Source of the DNA: Mortierella sp. BCC40632
Taxonomy: Eukaryota > Mortierellomycota > Mortierellomycetes > Mortierellales > Mortierellaceae
Direction: 5' to 3'
Assembly: GCA_011634665.1 (NCBI GenBank)
Contig: WAEK01000008.1
Coordinates: forward strand, 1,729,501 to 1,793,500
Length of the DNA: 64,000 nt
The notes below the pieces were generated by a model. The model was not told the origin of the DNA. It did not search any database and saw nothing but the letters and a program-made list of their open reading frames with translations. Below, piece after piece: positions 12,691 through 22,864 of this stretch (position 1 is the first letter of the stretch; each line of letters begins with the position of its first letter). A program made the translations under genes and the position numbers.

Positions 12691-13434
12691 AAGTAGAGCA
12701 TTGCGTGATTAGATTTCCAGGCAGAGCGGAAAAGTAACATTTTTGAAATATAGCCTTGATGTCCACCTGAGAAAAAAAAAGAAGAAAAAAGAAAACAAAA
12801 CTGCTGACAAGATAATAATCTTGAGTGTTCGGCTTGATGAGACTGACTGGCAAACAGAAGTGTAAAACGTGTAACAAATGTTTTATACAATGTGTCGTTC
12901 TTCTCGTCTCGACCTTTTGCTTCCACTTCAGGCGAGGAATTAACAGGCATCATTAAAAACAGGACAAGGAAAAAGGCGGTGGGTCTAAACAAGCCGATTA
13001 GACACATACGTTGGACACATACATATCAAGACCTTGACAATTGACGCATAGAAATTTATGTTTCGCAACTGAAAAGGCAAAAAGAAAGTATGAGCGAGAA
13101 CCTGATTAACATGCCCAAGTCGACAACCCCCAATTAGAATCGTATGCACCGATTTGCACTCATCTCCTTCCTTGATCTTTATTTGGGATCCTTCATAATA
13201 GCCTCAACCTAACCCAGTCTCTTCTATTTGCTTTCCTGATTGTTAGGGTTGTTTGGATGAATCATAATTGGTTTTATGCTGTAGGAAGGACGCTGGAAAT
13301 CGCTTTTATACGATTGCTTAGACAACGGACGTCGACGAAGCATTTTCATGGTCGTCTTAACCATCTCGTACAATAGTTGATAATGAATTAATAATCATCT
13401 AAGGGTTCAAGTGACGTTCACTTAGATCACAATG

Positions 13435-15517
13435 TCATCGGCCACATACCTTTGCCTTCATGAGCACTGGACAAATCGAGAGTACTTGCGCCATCTGGGT
13501 ATGATCAGCGATCAAATGGAACTGGCCCACGTTCCTCAGCTCGTAAATAGCCTCATGTTCCAATGCGATATAAAAAACAAGAGTCTTCCAGCCTTGGATT
13601 AGAAGTCCAACGACGGTTCCATCGCTATATCCTTGGTTAATCTGCCAATCTAGAGCCAACTTCATCAAGTTAGGTAACTTAATGTAGTCGTCATCAAGTT
13701 CATTTCGGGTGGCACTAGGGGGCTTCACTTCGACGACCACGAGATAATGCCCACTAAGCGTCTTCACGTAGCTATCCATAGTTACGGAGAAGTCTGGAAA
13801 TTTAAGCTCTTTATCCAGTTCATTCCCACAGGTGAAACGGTCACCGCTCCCTCTCAGTCTGACATCAAGTAGACAACCAAACACACATGTCAAGAAGGGG
13901 CGAACGATATTGTTGGAGAAGCTGTCCTCGTTTCCTTTCTGCGTGGTCAAATACTTTAAAGGGCTCCAAAGAGTGGCTGTTATGAACAGGTGGTCCAACA
14001 TAGCCCGAAGCACCTCCCATCGCTCTGCGTCATCACTGTCTTCACGATGCGATAACTGGATTCTCCTCCATTCTTTGATTGTCACGAGATACCCTTCGTT
14101 CGCTGCCGTGAAGGAAAGATCAGAAATGGCAAGAGCTATGGCAGAGGATTGAAGTGAATGACAGCAAGTGGCTGGAGCAAGTTTCTCTTCTTCCGTGATA
14201 TCGATCATCGCTTCTCGTGTGAAAATAAAATTAAATTGTCTATGTTCGAACCAATTACGAGATTAGCAGTAGAAGCATCAAGAGTACAAGTAAAACAGCA
14301 TTACTAAAGACTTAAAGAATCTCATGCACCATCTGTAGCGACTCGTGGTCCTTCACCATTGTGGCCCGGTTTGTCATCAGCTTCTTCGAAATATCTTGGT
14401 GATTGTATAGCCAATGGTCAAGTTTCAGAGTTGATGATTCCTGTCCTGATCCTACTAGGCGCACAATCCGACGAGGATAATCGAGCACAACAGAGAATTC
14501 TCCTGTAGAGTCCTCTTGTGTCCCAGGTAAAAAAACTTGCGCTGCTGCCGTCGCTGAATGAAATCTCGTTGAGCGTTTTGTCAGGGGCTTCAGCATCAAC
14601 GTCTTGCTGAACCAAACTATGGCGTAAAGCTGCCTTTGTAATTGATTTCTTCTTCCTGGTAACGTTTTCTTCTTCAATACCCACTTGTGAATCTTCGAGC
14701 GTCAGCTTTTCTTTTGGCTAAATGAAAACGACATTTTGAAAGTCAGTAAAGATCAAACTGTGGTGCCGTACAACAAAAAACTCTTTGGCAAAGCCGTACA
14801 ATAATCCAAAGCAGACGAGGCACCTGCAAGAAACGACGATAATAAAACAAATGCATGATGTGAAAATGACGATTTTCAAACCATGCGGAATCATGACTTA
14901 AGAATTTACCTACATCCATGGGGAGATCAATTTCGTCTGAATAATTAAGGTGTGCCGTGCTGGAGGCGCTGGCCTGATTGGCATCATACACACTATTGAC
15001 GGCGGATACTGGGTCGACGCTCTCCAATGGATTGTTGTGCATATTGTCCGTTTCTCCTGTGTCATTGAGATCTACGCGTCAAGGAAAGAAGTGCATCTTA
15101 GTCTTTCATGATATGTTACAACAATGGGTGTTCATAAATTGTCAATCTACCATGTTTGCTGGAAGCGCCCACGCTTTAGGTCACCGTACTTTGAGCACGC
15201 CAAGATGCTTGACGTATTGATTGCTCCGCATAGGGTTCTGAACCTTTTATAAGGTGGGTTGCGGTTTTCTTGGCCGAGGACTCAGTTTGGCGATCAAGCC
15301 AAAACTGGATGCCTTCGTTCTCCTTCCATAACTCAAACTTGCGGAAAAGATTGTCCTTGCCTATCTGCTTTAAGTTACTGTACAATATCGCGTGGTAATA
15401 TCTTCTATGGGCATCCCGTTTGTTGGCTATCTTGAACGTATTGAAAAATGCCTCTGGTGAGATCTCAACAGAGTCGTGGATCCATGCGATTTCAGCGTCA
15501 TCGTTGTTGGAAGTCAT
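13435..15517 (-). pseudogene. PD-(D/E)XK-nuclease-like hypothetical gene, probably broken
   Basis: Multi-exon minus-strand locus. Exon 1 is 15517-15190 and exon 2 about 15056-14910, with consistent GT-AG phases. A third coding part (about 14717-14312) switches frame at an A7/T7 run (14529-14535), and its splice to exon 2 is not in frame. The last coding part runs from about 14215 to 13435. The C-terminal 170 residues contain a PDFSV turn, then VVVEVKPPSAT, the acid-then-ExK layout of the restriction-endonuclease-like fold, followed by a WQINQGY helix and GLLIQGW strand. Exon 1 (SPEAFFNTFKIANKR...) is not recognised. It sits next to a CRN NTPase fragment, and CRN proteins often pair an NTPase with such nucleases, so both may be debris of one former family. 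Homopolymer sequencing error is an alternative for the frame switch. Confidence 0.45.
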
Positions 15518-15660
15518 TGTGGACCTTTCAGCGCGGGTAGGTATACAAAGTAATAGATAAACAAGAACAGTATAAAATAGTTATTAAATCGGCTACTCAG
15601 AAGTACTGAGGTGTTGCCGAGCCGACTCTTCTATGAATGAGGCAGCAGACACTGTTAAAC

Positions 15661-15990
15661 AACAAGCGCACGGAGACTGAAAGACCGTTCCAGCTTTGGT
15701 GATCTCACATCAAACTGTAATATGAGGCCAAGGAAGAAAACATGTCAAGCAACTGGGGTGGTTTTCACGGACCGCCTTAGTGACAGAACGTCATAAAGCA
15801 GAAGGCGTCGTATACAAGTAGTCTGCAATATGTGCCAACAAGCGCACGGAGCCTAAAGCTGCATCAGCTTTGGTGATCTCACATCGGACAGCGGTATGAG
15901 GCCAAGGAAGAACACATGTGGATTGGCTGGGGTGGTTTTCACGGACTGTTATAGAGATAGAACATCCTAAAACAGAAGGTGTTGACACAT
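15661..15990 (+). repeat. Imperfect tandem duplication, unit about 176 bp
   Basis: The block starting ACAAGCGCACGGAG at 15662 recurs 176 bp later at 15838 and stays clearly similar through GGTGATCTCACATC, TATGAGGCCAAGGAAGAA, GGGGTGGTTTTCACGGAC and AACAGAAGGYGT. Two copies only. Confidence 0.85.
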
Positions 15991-16099
15991 TGCCTTATTA
16001 AAGAGACGACGAAGAATGAATGATGGAAAAAAAGGAATAAGGCCAGCACTTGACGCATGGAGCTTAGAGCAAAGAATATGTCCAATTTAGGTCCTGACT

Positions 16100-16272
<173 letters not shown>

Positions 16273-16814
16273 GAAAAAAAAACAAAAAAAAAAAAACACG
16301 CAGGGGGGGGGGGAGAGAGAGTAAGAGTGATGATTCAAATGTGCAAAGAGTGTGCGCAAAGGAGTGAACCAACAAAAGTCTGTTCTTCAAAGAAGGTGAT
16401 GATATCCAGATCAAAGAATGATGAAAGGATGGTTGAGGATGAAGAAAAGGACAGATGTGACTGATGAAGAAATGGACAGAGGAGTCTGATGAAGAAAAGT
16501 ATAGATGATGCTGATGAAGAAAAGGAATGCTGAGGTACTGCAAGAGGCTTTTGGTCAGGTCTTGGGGAGGCTAAAAAAAAGTTGGCTGCGTTCCTGGGGT
16601 TTCTCTTGCACAGGAACCATCATTTGATCTGGACTCTAATTCTTGAGATGCCACTTCACTTGGGCTGCTGCCTTACGAAGTTCTTGGGGGAGGCCAGATT
16701 CTTGGAACACTCTTTCTCAAGCGGTCAAGCCTCGCCTATACGCTGGTGTATATTGATGAGTTAGTCTGGCATCGCCTAATCTTTGGAATGCCCTCAGATT
16801 TTTCCCTTTTGAGA

Positions 16815-17045
16815 TCAAACCAACGCAAGCCAGCCTGAGTTGATGCGAGCCAGCTCGAGCCAGCTCGAGTCATGCGAGCCTACTCGATCTGAGTTAAAAT
16901 TTAACCGAACAATACCTTGTCGAGCCGAGCCAGAATAAATTTGGCTCGAGTTTTAACTGACATCTCGAGTCGAGCCGTGAGGTCAGCCCGGCTCGAAAAA
17001 GCTCGAAAAACTCGAGCCAGCCTGAGCTGGCCCGACTTTCTCGGT
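16815..17045 (+). repeat. Low-complexity cluster of CGAGCC / GGCTCGAG motifs
   Basis: About 230 bp in which GAGCC and its complement GGCTC recur many times (CGAGCCAGCTCGAG, TCGAGCCGAGCC, TTGGCTCGAG, GGCTCGAAAAAGCTCG), giving many overlapping short palindromes with CTCGAG centres. No coding sense in any frame. Nature unknown. Confidence 0.75.
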
Positions 17046-17462
17046 TAATTTTGAGAAACACTATTCCAGCCTAATACTTGTCACCAAGGCGAAAGGCCAA
17101 GAGGGCAAATGAGGTTAGATGGGATACGAAGCATGAGATGGAGATATTGCCTGTTATTTCTATTCAGATTAGTCCTCCTGTTGCACTCAAACTCCGAGCA
17201 TGGTGACAGTGACCACCGAGGTAGCGCTCTGTCATTATCCCTTTGTCTGTTTTGGGAACAAATCTGTTCCAAATTTACAGAGATTTTGAAATTTTGACAG
17301 ACGAAGGGATAGGAGATTAGGTAGTCGACTGAAAGCTGACTGAGCTCAGTGGTCACATTTAGTTTATTGGCAATGTTGGTGGTGTGTACTGTGAAGCAGG
17401 CAATATTGGACGCAGGTGGATTTTCTGTGTGGAGTTTGAATCTCACACTGAACACAAATATG

Positions 17463-19124
17463 CTAAGGAATCGAGGCAAACTCTTTCTCTACAAACGCCG
17501 CGACAGAGGCATTGGCCTTGGTGATATAAGGTGACAAGAGCGGGGCGAGACCCTCCAGGATGTAGTTGAGACTGAGGTTGCCAAGGATTTTGATAGAGGC
17601 AGTACCAGAAAAAAATAAGAGTATATCGTTCAGACCCTTCCATGCTTTAGTTTGATCCGTACATTGGTCTCGATACTCCTCCACTGTCTGCCTATTCATC
17701 ACGGCCTCTTTTGCATCTCGAACGACGCGACTGGCGATAGTGTGAAAGAGACGTGACAAAACCGCCTCGTCGCCATGATGCGCCTGATCGAATGCCACCA
17801 AAGTGAATATCGTATATGGCTGGCATGGGTGCTTGTTGGCAAACGGACTACTGGCACGGCAAAGGTAATAGGTGGATGGGTCGTGGAATTTTGTTTTTGT
17901 TTGCCGCAACTGCCACATGAGGCTACTACTCGACACTGACCATGCATCTTTTTTTTGGGCAAGCCGAAGACCATCGTCCAGTGATTCCTGATCCAGGAAG
18001 ATCCTTGTTGCCAGTGAGTCATTTGTGCTGAGAAGTCGAAATGATGGCGTGGCACAACTGACTGACGGGCTCATCTTTGTATCCAAACGAAGCGAGGATG
18101 TGACGAGGCCATCGAAAGATAATGTGCCAATAATCAACCGTTCTCCATCCAGTGCTGAAACAGTTGTAGGCCAGACGTTCTTGTATTTGGATTTGATCGA
18201 TGGCGGCAAAGAGTTGGCAACGGGTTGACCCTTTCGTACGACGAACGGCTCTCGATGTGTGTCGACTAGTCTAGTACGGCCATAAGGTTCGATTGTATTG
18301 ACAATGATGACCTGACCATTCTGGTTGTTTAGGAGCAGGCAACCAGCAAGAGCCCTTGCGCAAGCGAATCGTAAATGAGGAGAAAATTCCCAATCTCTGT
18401 TGAAAAGCTCGCAAACACCATTGTCGAGCTCGATGTACGTTCGTCTCAGCAGCGATGCCGCATAGAGCGAAGTCGACAGCACATATTCCAGTCCAGGCGC
18501 TTGACTTGGAGTACAATTAGGACAGGGGTCGTGATGGACAAGCTTCCTTTTTTTGGGTGGAGGAGTGTTTGGGGTGATTTGTCCTTGGCTAGCAGACAAC
18601 TTGGCAATGACAGAGACGTGAGTCAGACCATTTTGCTCTGCCCCATCAGGGTCCTTCATGGCGAAAGGCCTGAGTTCGAGTGCATCGATAATGCTTAATG
18701 TCCTTTGCTTCTCTGCATCAGAGGCGTGCGTCTGGTTGCAGCTGTACAGCACCGCATCATTGTATTCTCGCATCTGGAGTGTCGAGTCGGCCCTTGTTGG
18801 AACTGGAAGGGGCCGGTCGCTCGGCATGGTGATGACTGGTGTTTGTTCACCCGTCTCGTCGTAATCTTACTCTTCAGGAGCACAGGCCAAGTTTGCAAGG
18901 TGTTTTCGGCAACCTCCCTTTGTCTTAAAAATGGCGCCACAGATTGGACAAGGGTATTCACCATCAACCTGCGTCACAGTGACCTGTTTCGATGAACCAG
19001 CTTTTGTGAGGGTGACGGCAAAAGTGGACGCATGGTAGTTCAGGGAGTGAACTCGACACTGATCAGAGGACTCAAAATTTCTTGTGGGTGTACACTTTGA
19101 GCATGTCCAGGTTTGGTCGGCCAT
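17463..19124 (-). pseudogene. C2H2-finger gene of unknown function with one in-frame stop
   Basis: Two open frames that share one reading frame: residues 1-85 (19124-18870), then TAA at 18869-18867, then an uninterrupted stretch to the stop at 17463. The first part has a CxxC...H pattern (CSKC near residue 8, H at 26 and 31) and a classic-looking finger CPICGAIFKTKGGCRKHL (about 60-77). After the stop, a further 12 residues precede the internal Met at 18827, and 454 residues follow; no known domain is recognised in them apart from a Pro/Lys-rich PPPKKRK patch (possible nuclear signal) and an HDPCPNC pair of cysteines. If the stop were absent, the product would be about 552 residues. The finger layout recalls zinc-finger front ends of fungal mobile-element proteins, but that is only a resemblance. 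Confidence 0.5.
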
Positions 19125-19144
19125 GATGAGGCGCGATAATTTGA

Positions 19145-19366
19145 TCCTGGTGTGGAGTGATGATGCTTCGCGTGAGGGGGTGATGCTCCGAGGACGATGA
19201 TGCTACAAGCAAGGGTGGCGATGCTCCAGAGAGGAAGGTGATGTTCCAGGCAAGAGTGGCGATGCTCCAGAGAGGAAGATGATGCTCCAGAGAGGAGAGA
19301 TGATGCTCCAGGCAAGGGTGGTGATGCTCTAGAGAGGAAGATGATGCTCCAGAGGGAGATGATGCT
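19145..19366 (+). repeat. Degenerate minisatellite, unit about 20 bp
   Basis: About ten imperfect copies of a unit close to GATGCTCCAGAGAGGAAGAT. It lies just upstream of the finger gene start (19124) and ends directly at the palindrome beginning at 19369. Confidence 0.85.
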
Positions 19367-19368
19367 CC

Positions 19369-19406
19369 GTATAAAAAATTGCAGTGGAAGCTGCAATTTT
19401 TTATAC
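19369..19406 (+). repeat. Perfect inverted repeat, 16-bp arms, 6-base loop
   Basis: Arm GTATAAAAAATTGCAG, spacer TGGAAG, and the exact reverse complement of the arm. Each arm includes TATAAAAAA, so TATA-like sequence is read on both strands. It sits about 245 bp upstream of the minus-strand finger gene. Confidence 0.95.
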
Positions 19407-21524
19407 ACTTTATCCTACGACAACCTATGGGTCTTCCTTTAGTGCCTTATGTCCTGCACCATCTTTGCAGATCTCATCTCTGCGATAAACTTCCTGTGGG
19501 CTGCGCCCTCTTTCCCATACGGTAAGCTAGAACTCAATTGGACTACCCCTTGTTCACGTACGAAGCTCTCCTGCCCCGCAGGAGAAGCTTTTCTTCGTGA
19601 ACCGGTTGACTGTCCTACCATTCAACTGCCAAGGATTAGTAGTCACATGCTGCGAGAAAGTTGGTCTGAGCACCAATGGACCAACCAAATCGGAGTAGTC
19701 CGGGCGAAGTCCATACCTCAGAACACCAGGCCATGCACACACCATGTACAAACGCGAGAAGGCTCATCGCCTAGACCGGAAAATTTCAAACCAGCTTTGA
19801 GCCTATGCGATTTCACTTACCAAGGAAGTTAGCCATTGGTGCGTTCCATTTCTTTCTTCGACCGCAGTACACCCCCTCTTTTCCTATCTACCATCCGGGC
19901 CCTCTACCTTTTCATAGCTCAGAGTAGATCATAGGAGAAAGCTGCTCTATCGACAGGGCGTTGTGTTTTGCTTTTTAACTCACAATGCGCTCTCTACCGC
20001 CAAGGCTACAGGGTTTGGATAACATCTCCTCAACTCTAGGCTTGTGGGTATCAAGGAGTTGAATAGTAAGGGTTGGCGGATGTCAGATTGGATCAGTGAT
20101 TGGTGCACTTCTCGGCGGCGTGAGTCCGGCAGACGGCCTACTCCGCCTTTCACCAACACGCTCCTCTTGGCCAGTCGAACGTTTTGTTCAGAGATGCTGC
20201 AACAGTCGTGTACCAATACTGTAGCTCAATGGCCAGATGCGCAGACGGGCTGTGGAGGTTGGAAAAGAATAAAAGAGGCCTCCTTCCTCTATTTGTAGGT
20301 ACCATCTATCATTCTTCGTTTACCTCTTCTTCAACTTAAGACAGTCTATCCCTTCCTTTCCAACTATTATTCTTCAGAACAATGAACCATCAAGCAGCTG
20401 CGCGAAACAGCCGACACGCTCACCATTGCCGCCTTCATATGAGACCCTTGCAAAGTTCGCCCAATAGAGAGGCTCGGTCGGTGAACTTTCATTTCCCGGC
20501 GGATGTCCAAGATTCCTCTGTTGGAAGAACTCGATCGTTATCGTGGGGCACGGGCTCGAACTCGAACTCACCCTCCCAAGCGGAAGCCCTTCACTGGGAC
20601 TCTGATAAATAAAGGGTATCTCTGCCCTAAAGGTATGGCTCAGTGCTTCGGACATACGTGCAGCCAATGTTCTCGTTGCTTCTCCAAGTTGATGTCCTAC
20701 TCATCTACTAACATTGAGGGGATGCACGGACACCTCTTTCAGTTCCCCTCTATTTGTTACACCAGTTAGGATGCTCCAATCCCACTTCTCCCTTCCATGC
20801 CCGTTTGAGTGACCACTCAAATTTAAACAGCAATAGGAAACAGTAGGATCGTACTCTACAATGGCCTTTTGTTGCGGCAGGATTGAGAGTAGCCCAGGAC
20901 AAGAGGTGTTCCAAGCTCAAGCTCAAGCCTAACCAACGTACTCTTGGTTATGTGCCTGAATAGGAGATACCTCTAATCCCCGATCCTGGGGCGTACAGTC
21001 GCGTCTAGCCACTCTGTGACCAATGGAAGTAGACTCTAAGCGAGTTCAGTCCTCATTGTCACCTGTATGCAACCCGCTCTATCCCCCCTCAATGGTTTGC
21101 TCCATTCCAAACACTATTTGTAGTGATGGCTCATAGTCATATACTCTTCTGGTTCATCATAGCCCCTGGAAGGCGAAACTCTTAAAAAAGAAATAGAACT
21201 ACTTTTTTTTCGGTTTGCTTGAGGAATATGGAAAAAATAGATGCTTGTTTATGGAAAATCCAGATGAATATGTAGTGGCTGTCCTAAGGTATCGCTGCCT
21301 TGGAGACTGTTGTAAGAAGCCCTATAGATCGGTGGTTTCATAACAGGCTTCAGTCGAGGGACAATTTTACTCCTTTTTAGGCCGAATAAAGGAAGTGAGA
21401 TTGACATTAGCTCTACTAAGGATCGACTTTTGAGTCAAAGGGAAAAAGTGACGAGTACTGAGCCTGAAAGAAAGACCAGCTTCTCTCACAGCCATATCAA
21501 GTGGAGAATACTCATGGTCAACAG
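19407..21524. other. Intergenic 2.1 kb, no supported gene
   Basis: Several short open frames (for example 20382-20612, preceded by AATAAAAGAGG and a pyrimidine leader) have no recognised motif and inconsistent frames; they may be gene relics. Nothing else seen. Confidence 0.4.
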
Positions 21525-21532
21525 TATAAAAA
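21525..21532 (+). promoter_or_regulatory. TATA box of the orphan two-exon gene
   Basis: TATAAAAA, 152 bp before the ATG at 21684, followed by a C/T-rich leader. Confidence 0.55.
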
Positions 21533-21683
21533 GGATTCCTTGACTCGCTTCTACCCTTCTACCGTCTACCCTACAAACCATTCCCGCTTCTATTTGTCCA
21601 GTGAGATCTCATTACCAAACGTGCTTCCACCGATCTACACTCTGAATTTTACATCTCCCCACTAGAGCCCCCAAAGAGTAGCA

Positions 21684-22794
21684 ATGCAAGCCACCACCCA
21701 GAACGGTCCATCCGGAACCGTTGACACCAGTCCACTCGATTTGATGCTCACCCAGAGTGAACAAGCGATATTGAAAAACCTCTTGGTCTACATTATTCAA
21801 CAGCCCTGTCCAAGTCGCCATTACCGTCGGTTTAATGAAAGAGTAGATCTGAGTCAAGTGTGTGGTATCAACAATACTCGAATGGACCCTTCTGGCTCGC
21901 AAGGATCAGGCCCATCGAATACAAAATATTCAGTCCACGTCCGTAACTGTCCTAACACTCGTCTCAGAGTGCGTCCTGAGGACAGAGAGGTCGCAAGTAG
22001 CTTTAAACGATTTGACAGCACTCAGATTAACCCTGCAACCATGCAAACGTCGCCACCAAGCTCCTTAGTACCTAGTTCGGACCTCGGAATCACTCCCCAG
22101 GAACAGAGCCAAGAATGCACAGACTCGCTGATCGATTGGTGGAACGGCGACGTTATTGAATACTTGAAAAAATGTGAGCTGACTTCTCGTACATTATAGA
22201 GTGCTTTTTCTTTTTCTTTTTCTTTTTTTTTTCTTTATATCATTCCTATCCCTCTATCCTTTCGCGATAATTTACCATTCTTCGCCTAATTCTCTATATT
22301 TTTGATTTATTTACGTAGGCTTAAGCGACACATCTATTCCAGAGGTCATTACGTTTGACGATGCTAGCCCGAACACGGCTCTTGAGATGAGGACTGCTGC
22401 CACAGGATCAGGACCCACCACCGTGCCAACGATGTTACCATCGGTCTCAGCAACGGAACTAATTTCTGAAGACATTGAGTTTTATCCAACAGATCTTCAA
22501 CTCATCGGTTATGGAAACCCGTCAAAGCAAGTCAAGGACATCTGCAACCAAACTTCATCCTTCAGACCTCAGAGTGTGAATGGTGTAATCCAATTCGAAG
22601 TATGGGTCATTGCCGTAGAGAAACCTAATTCAAATATGGATAGTGGGAGAATATCCTGTTTAATTGATTCGGACAAATTTCATGACTTTGTTCGGTCAGA
22701 AGTCCGTGAAGGAAGGATTAGCTTGGACTTTAAGCAAATCATGTTTGATCGCAAGTTGGAGCACATCAAGGGCCGACGAAATGGAAAGAAGTAG
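21684..22794 (+). CDS. Hypothetical protein, two exons (orphan)
   Basis: Exon 1 is 21684-22173, then a 145-bp intron (22174-22318, GTGAGC to TAG, with a T/C-rich 3' half), and exon 2 22319-22794. The phases agree and give 321 residues without interruption, which with the TATA box argues for a real gene. I do not recognise the family. The N-terminal half is polar, Ser/Thr/Pro/Gln-rich with a short helix near residues 20-45 (SEQAILKNLLVYIIQQ). The C-terminal 110 residues look globular: alternating hydrophobic stretches (VIQFEVWVIAVE, RISCLIDSDKFHDFV) and a basic end (KGRRNGKK). No signal peptide or membrane span. A T56 run begins 14 bp after the stop. Confidence 0.6.
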
Positions 22795-22805
22795 TGGCTC
22801 CTTTT

Positions 22806-22807
<2 letters not shown>

Positions 22808-22863
<56 letters not shown>
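22808..22863 (+). repeat. T56 homopolymer
   Basis: Uninterrupted T run starting 14 bp after the stop codon of the preceding gene; the longest homopolymer in the window. Confidence 0.95.

Positions 22864-22864
<1 letters not shown>

Noticed and set aside
16800..17050. tRNA or other structured RNA in the GAGCC-rich cluster
   Set aside because: No A-box/B-box pair or cloverleaf could be drawn; the palindromes come from the short repeated motif.
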